Below are positions 53,494-64,000 of a stretch of DNA of 64,000 bases, piece by piece (the first letter of the stretch is position 1; every line of letters starts with the position of its first letter). The stretch spans positions 32,728,599 through 32,792,598 of the forward strand of contig NC_030850.1 of assembly GCF_000208745.1 (NCBI RefSeq), read 5' to 3'. The translations under genes were made by a program, and so were the position numbers. Under the pieces are notes generated by a model, which had not been told where the DNA came from, did no database searches, and saw nothing but the letters and a program-made list of their open reading frames with translations. The stretch comes from Theobroma cacao. Lineage: Eukaryota > Streptophyta > Magnoliopsida > Malvales > Malvaceae.

Positions 53494-54240
53494 TCAATCC
53501 ACCCCTAAGAAAACTAATGTGTGCCCATGAAACTTCATCTCAGAGATCGAAGAAGCGTTTTTACATAATTTACAATGGGTGTTAATTACGACGTTGAACG
53601 CCCATTTCTCCTTCGGCACGATCAGCAAACTGTCAAGATCCTCGTACTGTCTACGCTGGATCTGCAAAACATGGCACAAATGCACCAATGAGTTAAGCTG
53701 TAATGTGTAACAAGTATACTGAAGACATAAATAAGGAATAAATGTTGTGAAACACCATGAATAACAAGCAAAATGTTGTGACATGCCATGCATAACAAGT
53801 AAAATATTGTGACACGTCATGCATAACAAGTAAAATCTTGTGACACGTCATGCATAACAAGTCAAATGTTGTGACACGCCATGCATATCAAGTCAAATGT
53901 TATCACACGCTAACGTTGACACGCCAATAACTAACTATAATAACAATGACGTGACACGGTAAACACCAAAACCCCCTAACACCACTACGACTTAACCCCA
54001 AAAACCATTAAACCAGCAAGAACACAGTCTAAACATTTACAAAACAAAACAAAAAACACGAACATATCAAGCAAACCCAGTAAAAAAGCAAAAAATTAAC
54101 GAACACAAGAATGTTTAATTTGAGACTCACTGACCTCTTCACTTAAAGTTAACATTGTTGCTGGTGCTGTGGTGTTGTTACGCTTGCAAAGAGCCTTCTT
54201 GAACACTCCAGTACCGGCAGGAATGAGAAATGAATCACAC
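53494..54240 (-). other. Unassigned coding-like fragment in two blocks
   Basis: I do not recognise this protein. Block one (about 54240-54135) reads FLIPAGTGVFKKALCKRNNT and on to TMLTLSEE, followed by a good donor (GAGgtcagtgag). Block two (53661-53494) follows an acceptor TTTTGCAG and reads IQRRQYEDLDSLLIVPKEKW, then FNVVINTHCKLCKNASS, ending HGHTLVFLGVD and a stop. Splicing keeps the frame, and the second block has the composition of real protein. But the frame is closed by a stop just upstream of block one, no start is evident, and the putative intron holds a 31-bp minisatellite. It could be a gene fragment caught by a mobile element, or a short real gene with an unseen first exon. Confidence 0.3.
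53738..53915. repeat. Minisatellite, 31-bp unit, about five copies
   Basis: Units start at 53761, 53792, 53823, 53854 and 53885, exactly 31 bases apart, each ATAACAAGTAAAATxTTGTG followed by ACACGYCATGC. A partial unit precedes at 53738. The unit carries TGACACGCCAT, whose reverse complement is the core of the array at 54396. Confidence 0.9.
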
Positions 54241-54395
54241 AGATATTAGAAATTCTGAAAAATAACTGTTTAAAATGAAAAATGGCCTTATAATATTCTT
54301 TTTTATTCGTTTCACTAAGGGAAATTAATTTAGTGGAAGTCCAAACGATTACCATGTTAATTGCCCGCTTTTCTGTTCCCTCTCTCTATTTCAAA

Positions 54396-54655
54396 CCATG
54401 ACTTGTCAGTTGTTCAAGCAATGCCTTGTCACACACTCTAAACCATGGCGTGTCAGCTTTTCAAGCAATGTTGTGTCACACACTCTAAACCATGGCGTGT
54501 CAGTTGTTCAAGCAATGCCTTGTCACACACTCTAAACATGGGTGTCACCAACTCTGAACTCTGGCTTGTTATAGTTTCCCTCAATGGCGTGTCACCAACT
54601 CTGAACTCTGGCATGTCACAAATTCTCTCTATGGCATCTCACAAACTTTGAACGC
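54396..54655. repeat. Minisatellite, 47-bp unit, three good copies plus diverged units
   Basis: Units start at 54396, 54443 and 54490: CCATGGCGTGTCAGTTGTTC, then AAGCAATGCCTTGTCACACA and CTCTAAA. After 54537 shorter, diverged units with CACCAACTCTGAACTCTGGC continue to about 54655, where the TA tract begins. It shares the ATGGCGTGTCA core, inverted, with the 31-bp array. Confidence 0.85.
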
Positions 54656-54661
54656 TGGCGT

Positions 54662-54662
54662 N

Positions 54663-54704
<42 letters not shown>
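54662..54704. repeat. TA microsatellite adjoining an N
   Basis: An N at 54662 followed by about 21 TA units. The true length is probably unresolved in the assembly. Confidence 0.9.
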
Positions 54705-54708
<4 letters not shown>

Positions 54709-55539
54709 CAAACAATTCTTAAAATTCAAATTAACTCATAATTAACAAGCAAATAAGTTCTAGAATAAAACAAACATCAACTTCAATAAGTATAAGCAAT
54801 CATAGCATTCATCTTCCTTGACAACAAATGTGTAAGTTTAATGTATAATTGAGCATGGTCCTACACAAATAAAATAAATGAGAAATTATGTCACTCTTAA
54901 GATCAGATATAATAGATTTTATTTTTGAAAAAACAAATGAAAATAAAAGTAGTATATTATTTGCCTTTTATGTCATTCTTTAAACAAATTTTCGAAACAC
55001 ACCAATGCTTTCAAAATCTCTACAAGAAGCCTACTTTTATGATTACTCATGGCTCTCTCACTAATGTTAAAAGCTTACTCGAATGTAATTGTAAAAAAAG
55101 AAAAGCAAAAAAAAATTTTGACAATCATTTACAATACAGAATACTTTATTCTTTTTTTTTTTAATTTTCACCAATTAAGAATATCAAAAACTTGAATGCA
55201 TGGCAAAACTGGCTCATGTTGGTAGGGATCTAATTTTGACTTCACTTGCACACCTATAGAAGAATTAACTAACAAATGCAACAACCTTGGAAAGATCTAG
55301 ATTATTTAATATTTTATGCAATTATAATACTAATATTTAAATGATATTAAATGATAACATTAATTATTGGATAACATTAGTTGTTGTTATTGTTGTTGAA
55401 ATAATATAAATTTTATTTATTAAATTCATTGTTATCTTTATTTAATTCTTAAAAATTATTTTGTATATTGAATTATTATATTTGCAACAATTTTAAATAT
55501 TTTCCTTTTTAGTATGAAACAACATTACTTTTACCAAAC

Positions 55540-56100
55540 ATGTTGGTGGCGTTTGATATTTTACAATACAATGTAATTATAAGTAATGTGATGCAAGGAA
55601 AATAATATTACAGTGCTTGGTATATAAGTAAAATAATGATTAAAATACAGAGAAAATAACATTACAATGTTTGGTTTACAATTGCTTTACTAAATATGTA
55701 ATTTTAATTTTCAAAATTATCCCTATTTATTAAAATACAAATTTAATATACTTGTATTTTTTATTGTTAATTTTTATATAATATCATCTCTTAAATATAT
55801 TTTTAATGTCATATATTTTATTTTCATTTCTTATTATAATCTTATACATTTTATTTTCATTTCTTTAATATAACTTTTTATATTATATATTTTATTTTAA
55901 TTCCTTTTACCTATATTATATAAATTTTAATTTTTTATATTTTATTTTAATTTCTAATTCTTATATTATATATTTTATTTTAATTATAACATCACAAAAT
56001 ATCTTTAACAAAATAATAAAGTTAAAGGGTTATAATGTTTTTAATAACATTACAGAATGTAATGTAATTTAATTACATTGGTTTTGGACTGCGATCACGT
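55540..56100. mobile_element. Possible MITE rich in AATGTAAT/ATTACATT words
   Basis: The left end reads GGCGTTTGATATTTTACAAT followed by ACAATGTAATTATAAGTAAT. The right end has ACATTACAGAATGTAATGTA and ATTACATTGGTTTTGGAC. The ends look like degraded inverted repeats of a CGTTTGGTA-type element, but borders and target-site duplication were not established. Confidence 0.35.
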
Positions 56101-57084
56101 TATATCACTTGGCTGTAATTTAATTTAATTAAACACATTACAGAAAATGTGCTCATACTTTTTTTCATACCAAATACTACCGTTTTATGTTTGACATGTA
56201 TAGTGCTAATTGTTGTTGAGATTGATTGATGAGGAGAGCTGAGCACAAGATTATTTCTACGTTTTGGGTTTGGCCTTATTGAAAACAGCATAGATTGATT
56301 GCCTTCTCATGTCATGCAAGGCCATGTGGGATACAATAAAAAATGACTCAAAACATTTAAAACAACAAAAGGAAGAATGAAAGAGTGGAACATTAATTTG
56401 TTTATTTTGTCTCTACAATTGTGTAAGGATTCCTATCTCCAAAATCCAAATCATTTATTTTGTTTGTATGCTTGCTCTGGCATTGCTTTTTAGTCACCCA
56501 GTAACCATTACCAAAACTGTTTGTGGGGTAGTCATTGAGAGGATTAATGGCATATATATAACTCTTCAAACTTTATATGGAAAAACTGAGCATGTGAGGG
56601 CAAAAATCAACATTCAAATCTTACATAAGATTGGGTGGGTGCATGTCCTATCTCTTTCTACCACAATGCAGGAATGTGCTACGACCCATTGCATTAATAT
56701 TCATGATATATACTCTTTCCTCTTTGATTTTTTTTTCTTTCCTTTTTCCCTTTTTAGTACCACTGCATTATGCCCTTATCTGCGAAGATTTTACAAATCT
56801 TGGACCAGAGAGGGGTTGATTGAATAAAGGCACTCCAACTAGTACTAAGATAAGTATATGCTTGGTTATACCGATCAAGTGCCGTAGCATACTTGAGTAC
56901 AGCAGTGTTTTGACACTCCCTCGCTGTCAAAAGCAAGGAAATGTGTGACAGGCAAGACTTGGTTTTGGTTTTAAGTCATACTGCATTTACATTTTTTCAT
57001 CAAAATATCTCCATCAGTTCTTGCTTTCCTGCGGCTGGTGCAAAGTTCCCAAGGGCAAAAAGTCTAGCCGGAACTGCAGAATCC

Positions 57085-57150
57085 AACAATGTTTGAGTGC
57101 ATGTATTCCCTGCTCAAGGAACAGATTCGAATCCTCCTATCCCAAGATAA
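57085..57150 (+). mobile_element. tRNA-derived SINE fragment
   Basis: TTTGAGTGCATGTATTCCCT, then GCTCAAGGAACAGATTCGAATC and CTCCTATC closely parallels the SINE head at 16556-16640 read in its own sense. GATTCGAATC is the B box (57123-57132). The A-box side is badly eroded. Confidence 0.5.
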
Positions 57151-58201
57151 GAAAGGAAAATGTTTAAGCAACTTGTACTTTCCCTCAATGCCTCGTCCAC
57201 CGATGACTGTTATAAGAAAATTACTCATTTGATTTATCGGTTTATCCCCTTTTTATTCATGCCAACAGGTAGATTCAGCTCACTTGCCCATCTTCTAGTT
57301 CAAGCAAATTATTGCTTTCAGCTCACGTGAAGAGTACCCCATTTGCGCTGGTTAAAATCGGTGGAGATAACAGATGAACAGTTGCGTAAGGACCAAAGAA
57401 TAGATGGAGCAGTATATAATGCCATTTCCTCATTAATTTTGATAATTGAATATTTACTGCGATATGCTTTATTCTATATACCCTAGAAAGGAATTATACT
57501 CATCTTCAAAACCCCACTTCACTGTAGCTGACGAGCCCCTCACCCATATTCTGGATTCCAAGATTCCAGACCAACTTGAAACCATCCCTTAGTCTCCTTT
57601 CAGGATAAACAAATAAAGCCCCAATATTCTCATTTGCCAAAATGCAATGCAAATCATGCAACAACCTATTGTATTTTGGGACCATTTTTTTTTAGCCCTC
57701 AAAGTTAGTATTTTTAGTAAAAAAACTTTTTTTTTTAATTTTAATTATTTTTAACCAAAAAAAAAAGCTTTTTTGAATAAAATTACCTTTATAAAAGTTC
57801 TCATATTCAAGAGCACGTATCGAAAAAAATTTATTTATTTTTTTAAAAAAATCAACACACTATTCAGAAAAGATGATATAGAGGTGTAAAAGTTAACAAC
57901 AAAATATTTAAATTATATAAAAAGAAAGATGAAAAAAACAAGTATCATCATCGTAATCATGCTCTCATACACACAAATGAACAAATGAAAAAAAAAAAGA
58001 AAAAGGGAAGTGGAGACAAATCTATTTTGATTTTTCATGAGTCTTTTGTTTTTTATTTTTTAAGTTGGTGGAATTGCTGTGGAAGGATCCAAAACCTTGA
58101 TAACTGCAGCCCTAAGGATGCACTAGTGGTATGCCGTTGTTGTAAAAATTTTGACGAAAGGACCAACCCAAAATACTTAAAAAAAATTATTGTTACACGT
58201 T

Positions 58202-58800
58202 ATGTTTAAGATGTTTAATTCCAAGAGTTTATATCCTAGTGAAATATAAAAATGGATATCAAGTTACATGTCATGTTTAAAAAATAATATTATTATATAC
58301 CATATTCAAAAAAATGTTGTCACACATCATGTTGAAAAAAATGTTATTACATACCATGTTTAAGTTGTTTAACTCCAAAAGTTGTGTCCTAGTGAAATAC
58401 AAAGATGGAAACCAAGTTACACGTCATGTTGAGAAAAAATTATTACTTCATATTAAAAAAAAGTTATTATATGTCATGTTTAAGATATTTAACTCTAAAA
58501 GTTTATGTCCTAGTAAAATACAAAGATAGAGACCAAGTTATATGCCATATTGAAAAAAAAATTGTTACACGTTGTGTTAAAAAAAAGTTATTATATGCTA
58601 TGTTTAAGGTATTTAACTCTAATAGTTTATATCCTAGTGAAATATAAAGATAGAGACCAAGTTACACACCGTATTAAAAAAAAATGGTTGTTACAAGTTA
58701 TGTTGATAAAAAAGTTATTACACGCCATATTTAAAATATTTAACTCCAAGAGTTTTATATCCTAATGAAATGCAAAGATAAAGATCAAGTTACATATCAT
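58202..58800. repeat. Tandem array in left arm of fold-back element, ~120-125-bp units
   Basis: Units begin at ATGTTTAAG-type words near 58202, 58357, 58476, 58600 and 58727. Each contains TTTAACTCCAAGAGTTT, TATCCTAGTGAAATACAAAG and CAAGTTACACGTCATGTT. Copies differ by 15-25 percent by eye. Confidence 0.85.
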
Positions 58801-59884
58801 GTCTAAATTATGCCATATTCAATAGATTTATTACATGCCAAGTGCATTAGAGTTGCTACATGCAAGCATGGTGTGTAACAACTTTAAGCAGTGTTTTAAT
58901 TTATAGATTTCACTTATATAACTTCAACCCATCAACTTTGAGATTCTATGGATGTAAATTAATAAACCCAAGAACATATATTGATGTCATCTCTGCTCTT
59001 TAATTTGTAAATCGATGACGATATGGAGAGAAATAGACAGAAATAGATAGTGATTGTGGTAAAATTAGAAAGAGCTAGATAACGAAAGAAAGAAATCGAG
59101 AGCACAGCAGACAAATGCAGGAGAAAGAAATTAATAAAATTAGAGAGAGCTGGATGGCAAAAGAGAGAAATCTAGAGCACAACAGACGGATGCCAAAGAG
59201 AGAAATTAGAAGAAAAAATTGTGATAAATAGTTTAATTTATCTGAAATGGCTTTAAAAGCATTTTTATCTAAGTCATGACAAAAATTGGGTAGAAACAAC
59301 TAACTTTATAGTAAGGGCTATTTTTGAATTGGCTTTATGAAGTTGACCATTTCTCACAATTTCTTCTTTCAAAAATAGCCCACAATATAAAGTTAACTAT
59401 TTTAATCTAATTTTTGCCATGACTTGACAAAAATGTCTTTGAAGCCATTTTAGATAAATTAAACCATTTACAATTTTCCCTTCTAATTTCTCTCTCCGAC
59501 ATCTGTCTGCTATACTTTTGATTTCTCTCTCTCCCCATCCAACTCTCTATAATTTTATCAATTTCTCTCTCTCTCATATCTTTCTGTAGTGCTCTCAATT
59601 TCTCTCTCCTACCATCTAGCTCTCTTTAATTTTACCACCATCGTCATCTTTCTTTGTTTATTTCTTATCATATCATCGTTGATTTACAAATCAATGAATA
59701 GAGATGATATCAATGTATATTCTTGGATTTATTGATTTACATTCATAAAACCCCAATATTGATGGGTTGAAGTTATATAAGTAAAATCAGTAAATTATAA
59801 CACTGTATAGAGTTTTTACACGTTATACTTGCATGTAACAACTTTAATGCACTTGGCGTATAACAAATCTATTGAATATGATAT

Positions 59885-60310
59885 AGTTTAAACATGACAT
59901 GTAACTTGATCTCTATCTTTGTATTTCACTATGACATAAATTCTTGGAGTTAAACTCATTAAACATGGCGTGTAATAATTTTTTTTTTTAACATAGCTTG
60001 TAACAACTTTTTTTTTTCAATATGGCGTGCAACTTGATTTTTATCTTTGTATTTAACTAGGACCTAAACTATTGGAGTTAAACACAGCATGTAATAACTT
60101 TTTTTTTCAACATGGCCTGTAACAATATTTTTTTCAATATAATGTATAACTTGGTCTCTATCTTTGAATTTCACTAAAATATAAGCTCTTGGAGTTGAAT
60201 ATCTTAAGCATGGCATGTAATAATTTTTTTTTCAACATAACGTGTAATAACTTGTTTTTCAACATGGTGTGTAATTTGATTTCTATCTTTATATTTCACT
60301 AAGACATAAA
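59885..60310. repeat. Tandem array in right arm of fold-back element
   Basis: Inverted counterpart of 58202-58800. Units contain GTAACTTGATCTCTATCTTT, GTATTTCACTATGACATAAA and CTTGGAGTTAAAC, near 59900, 60027, 60146 and 60268, about 120-127 bases apart. The outermost unit stops where the MITE is inserted. Confidence 0.85.
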
Positions 60311-60316
60311 CTCTTA

Positions 60317-61135
60317 GGATATGTTTGGTTTGTAGAACGTAATAGGGTGGAAATGGAATAACCATTTCATGGGAATAGAATAAATGAGGAATAGTTATTT
60401 TGTAGTTTGATTTATGGGAATGAAATAAGATAAGAATTGCTGTTATGACTTATTTTAATGTTTGTTTTGTAAGAATAGTTTTAGAAATAACCAAGGAATA
60501 AATGATAAATGATAAAAATACCATTTATTATAATATATGATTATTTTATTTTTAAAATATTAAATATTTATAATTAAAATTTTAAATATTATTTTTTATA
60601 ATTTATAATTAAAAAATTTAATTTAATTTTAAAATATAAAATATTAATTTTTAGCTTTTCTTTTTTTTTTGTTAATTCCATTTTAGTATTTTTTTCTTTT
60701 CTTTCTTTCACTGGCTAACCACCGAAGTTGTGGCCGGCGTAATGGAGTGCCAACCTGGCGCTCCTTATGGCAAAATCTGGTTGCTAGAGTGCCAAATTGG
60801 CACTTTTCATAGTCGGATACGATGGGGAATGCTAATTGATACTTCTCGCAATTGACATCGGTGCCATGCTGCCTTTCATTTAGGGACTTTAGAGAGAGAA
60901 GGGGAGAGGTAGAAGATGAGTAGAGGAAAAAAAATATGAAAAAAGAAGAAATTATATATTATATGTGATGATAATTTTTAAATTTATTTAAAGGTAATTT
61001 TGTTTAATAAAATTTTTTATTTATTCCCCACTCTTGGAATAGCTATTACCAAGGCCTCCGTTGGTAATGACTATTCAGGTTTCTTCAAGAATGAACATTT
61101 CAAAGAATGGTCATTACTATAAAGCAAACAAGTTT
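60317..61135. mobile_element. Second Tourist-like element, nested in the fold-back element
   Basis: Starts GGATATGTTTGGTTTGTAG after a TTA at 60314-60316. The interior follows the element at 17446: ATGGGAATAGAATAAATGAG, AATGATAAAAATACC, and near the 3' end AATAGCTATTACCAAGG with GGTAATGACTATTCAGG. The 3' end (AAGCAAACAAGTTTT) is eroded and the second TTA is not intact. No transposase. Confidence 0.7.
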
Positions 61136-61550
61136 TGAGATTTTTTCATAGCAACCTCTCCAACTAAAAAAAAATAAAATAAAAGACTCATAGTAAACCA
61201 TAATAGCTTGTCTTCCTTTTTTCTTTTTTTTTTATACTATTTGTTTGCTTGTGTGTATGAAAAAATGATTATGATGATAACCCTTTTTTGTTCTTTTTTA
61301 TCTCTTTTTTTTATATAATTTAAATATTTTGTTGTTAACTTTTGCATCTCTATATCATTGTTCCAGAGTAATAGTGATGTTGATTTTTTTTTAAAATATT
61401 TTTTTCAACATATGCACTTGAATATGAAAAAGTTTTATTAAAAGTAATTTTATCTAAAAATCTTTTATCTTAACTAAAACTGTCAAAATTAAAAAGAGAT
61501 TTGTTTTTAAACATACATTATCTTTTAGAGCTAAAAAAAGAATGTTACCA

Positions 61551-62446
61551 TTTATCATAATTTTTTTTTTATATTTTTTGTTAGTTGACATTTACAAAGA
61601 TAAGTGGTGGCCATCATGCATCGGAACACATGGTATTCTTTTTATTTGGGGACCAACATCAATATTCTCTGTACAAAAAAAGTTGGGGTGACAAGAGTTC
61701 TTCTTAAAGCAGCTTACAGTACAATCACTGGAAAATGACAGGTAACAAAAAGCAGGACGACTTTGGCAATTCCGAATCATACATTTTTCTTTTAGTTGGC
61801 ACGTAATTCCTGATCATATTAAAACAAAGAAAAATATAGTCACCACCTCAGCCATTTCAGCGTCCTTTCAACACGTCTATACGTCATTCAACTGGGATGG
61901 GGTCATCCTTCCTTGAGTTCGTATAAATAGGCCCCATCAGCCACTACTCCGATCGTGCATCGGAGCTGTTTTATTTTCATTCTACTGGTTTAGGTATTTG
62001 TTTAACGATGGCGCTATGATTTTTTTAATGTTTTCTTGTTGATTTGTTTTCTTCTATACAGTGTTTAAGACTGTTCTCTCTCGGATTATGTGGTTAATAT
62101 TGATGGGGTTGCCTTGCTTTCATCACAAATTTAAGTGGAATTTGTTGAATATGCTGTCATTTTGAAAACCAAGAAAAAGGTTGTCTCGTCTATGTCATTA
62201 AGCTCCAAGCTCCAAGCTCTAAGATCTTAGCCTTTGCTCTTCCATAGCTCCTCTTGATGGGTTCATTACGTCTCTCTCAGTTTCTTGAATCTCATTTCAT
62301 CACTTTATTTTCTTGAAGACAATCTCCCCATGTTTTAATCTGTTAACAATTTGGAAACCAAATCGGACTTTAATGCTAAAGTGCTTATAAGTGCAGGGTT
62401 AAGATTATCCTGGCAGTATCTGATGAACTTTTTTACAGATACATTC
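61551..62446. other. Promoter and leader region of the HAD hydrolase gene
   Basis: Between the fold-back element and the start codon. Contains the TATA box at 61922 and a probable leader intron. The upstream 370 bases show no other clear element. Confidence 0.6.
61922..61929 (+). promoter_or_regulatory. TATA box of the HAD hydrolase gene
   Basis: TATAAATA in a GC-richer context (CGTATAAATAGGCCCC), followed by a likely transcription start near 61955. The leader is probably split by an intron from 61994 (TTTAG|GTATTTG) to 62438 (TTTTTTACAG), just before the start codon. Confidence 0.7.
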
Positions 62447-64000
62447 ATGAAGATGGACGCTGTTGGGAGAGCCACTGGAACTAAATATGAATGCTTGCTC
62501 TTTGGTATGTTATAGCACGATTAATCTCTCCATTAAGAACAGAATCATGTGATATATCTAGCTGCTTTTGCTCAACCCTCCCCTGTTTTAAGGCATCTAG
62601 AATTATTTCTGATTTATGAGGTTTCAATTATGATTTACAGACATGGATGATACTCTATACCCCTTAAGCACAGGTGTCAACTTGGCTTGCCGCAAGAACA
62701 TAGAAGGTATGACCCTAAAAAGCAAACATGATTACTTCAGATTTTTTTTTGGGCCATAATCATGTTATAAGCAATTTGACTTGTTTTAATTGCAGAATTT
62801 ATGCTGCAATACGTGAATATTGAAGAAAGTGAAGTACCAAGAATGTGCTTGGAATTATACAGGGAATATGGAACAACAATGGCTGGTTTAAAGGTGAATG
62901 AGAGTTTATCTTGCCCTAAATTCCCTGCTCCTGTTAGTTTATTATTTTTGGGTCCCCGTTTCTGACAAAAATATGCATCTGAAAAGTTGAGTTACAAATG
63001 CCCACTTTCAGGCTCTTGGTTATGAATTTGACAACGACGAGTTTCACGCGTATGTTCATGGAAGATTGCCATACGAAACACTGAGGCCTGATCCGGTGTT
63101 AAGAAACCTTCTGCTTTCCATGCCCCAGCGGAAAATAGTAAGTGAAGACTGTGAAGTTGAATTCCTTCTAGCTGATCGAAATAAAGTTCACTAAAAAACA
63201 TACTGCATCTTGGCTGTTCTAAGATGTCTCGTGATGCTTTCAGATCTTCACGAATGCTGATAAGGCACATGCAAGTCAAGTTCTTAAAAGGTTGGGCTTG
63301 GAAGATTGCTTTGAAGGAATCATCTGCTTTGAAACTCTTAACCCTCCTCTTGAACCAGCTGATTTCATGGATGCGCTGGATGATAATCAAGTTCTGGCAG
63401 GAGCAGACCTAGAGCCCAACACCGCTGACAGAACTGATGCCAGCTGTGTCAATTCCAACTCACCAATTCTCTGTAAACCCTCACTGGAAGCTTTTGAAGC
63501 TGCCATTCGGATTGCGAATGTCAATCCAAAGAAAACGGTAAAGACTCAATCCTTCTTGAATTTGTACAAATTTTGGCCTCTACCCCTTTTAAAACTATGT
63601 AAATGATTCATGGATTCCCCATCATTTTTTTATTTTTTCAGATTTTCTTTGATGATAGTGCTCGAAACATCGGGAGTGGAAAAGCAGCAGGGCTTCACAC
63701 AGTTATAGTAAGCTGCCTTTCGTTTTTGTATGGCATTCACAGCATCTAAAAACCTGCCGGAACAATTAGCTTGAATGGCTAAACATAAACAAGCAAAAGC
63801 ATAAAGCATTGGTTCTATTTGCTACCATTAACACTCAGCGTTCAGTTTTAGCTAACATTGGAGAATACTGATGGCAGGTGGGGAGCTCGGTACTGGTGCC
63901 TGGTGCAGACTATGCCTTGAGTAGCATCCACAATATCAAAGAAGCAATACCTGAGATATGCGAAGGTGAAGAGGAGCAGATGGAGCAAGTTATCCAATCT
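62447..64000 (+). CDS. HAD-superfamily hydrolase, pyrimidine 5'-nucleotidase/SDT1-like, 3' end outside window
   Basis: Haloacid-dehalogenase-fold phosphatase related to yeast SDT1 and plant At5g59480-type proteins, which probably dephosphorylate pyrimidine nucleotides or small phosphates. Visible coding exons: 62447-62504, 62641-62706, 62796-62893, 63012-63137, 63244-63537, 63642-63707 and 63878 to beyond 64000, all in phase. Motif I is FDMDDTLYPLS with nucleophile Asp20 and Asp22, motif II the Thr of IFTNADKAHA, motif III the Lys of ILCKPSLEAF, and motif IV IFFDDSARNI. ATG 62447 follows the leader intron by 8 bases; ATG 62453, also in frame, is an alternative start. The exon of 63244-63537 has a plant-typical insertion (DLEPNTADRTDAS) before motif III. 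Confidence 0.9.

Larger units (their letters stand above)
57678..61550. mobile_element. Fold-back transposable element with very long inverted-repeat arms
   Basis: The left arm (57678-59328) and right arm (59368-61550) are inverted copies around a spacer of about 39 bases. At the centre GGCTATTTTTGAA mirrors TTCAAAAATAGCC. Further out, AGTTAACAACAAAATATTTA and the ATTATATAAAAAG that follows recur inverted at 61290-61340, and the outermost GGGACCATTTTTTTTTAGCC pairs with GGTAACATTCTTTTTTTAGC. Each arm contains tandem repeats, as in Drosophila FB, Arabidopsis FARE and similar elements. No transposase is present. A MITE (60317-61135) interrupts the right arm. No clear target-site duplication was found, so superfamily (MULE-type is my guess) is open. 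Confidence 0.85.

Noticed and set aside
58010..58765. Lys- and Tyr-rich open frames in the fold-back left arm
   Set aside because: They come from translating the tandem units; frames recur with the repeats and have no domain.
1..64000. CRISPR arrays, bacterial operons or phage genes
   Set aside because: Intron structure and protein families are clearly plant nuclear; the tandem repeats lack unique spacers of constant length.

Overview
This is nuclear DNA of a land plant, almost certainly a eudicot, and the gene set would fit a woody rosid. The genes have short GT-AG introns, intergenic DNA is very AT-rich, and several families are plant-specific (SIAMESE-related cell-cycle inhibitor, DUF1685 protein, subgroup-13 R2R3-MYB, pectin acetylesterase). 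I cannot fix the species from the sequence. Two single N bases (17694 and 54662) mark places where the assembly was not resolved.

Layout. 1-630 (-): the 5' end of a CHMP7-like ESCRT-III gene that leaves the window on the left. 3463-5522 (+): an intact five-exon cytochrome P450 of the CYP72 clan, CYP709-like. It is followed at 7104-8345 (+) by a broken tandem copy that has lost its heme cysteine. 9080-9394 (-): a single-exon SIAMESE-RELATED CDK inhibitor, with a 91-bp tandem duplication just upstream of its promoter. 9.4-30.0 kb is about 20 kb with no gene I can support. It holds decayed transposable elements, including a 1-kb Tourist-like element with a TTA target-site duplication, a tRNA-derived SINE head and several inverted repeats. 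30000-31569 (+): an R2R3-MYB close to Arabidopsis MYB61/50/55/86. 40034-41084 (+): a DUF1685 protein. 43631-47065 (-): a 12-exon pectin acetylesterase. 48679-52852 (-): an eight-exon ABC1/COQ8 atypical kinase for ubiquinone synthesis, with one GC-AG intron. 53.5-57.6 kb: minisatellites, SINE and MITE debris, and a small unassigned pair of open reading frames. 57678-61550: a 3.9-kb fold-back element with arms over 1.3 kb made partly of tandem repeats, into which a second Tourist-like element has inserted. 62447-64000 (+): a HAD-type pyrimidine 5'-nucleotidase-like gene running off the right edge.

The genes do not form an operon or an obvious pathway cluster. Loose themes are secondary wall and pectin (MYB61-like factor, pectin acetylesterase), membrane and mitochondrial housekeeping (CHMP7, COQ8) and P450 duplication. 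All gene models were spliced by eye from reading frame, GT/AG signals and family knowledge. The most unusual structure is the fold-back element with its nested MITE.
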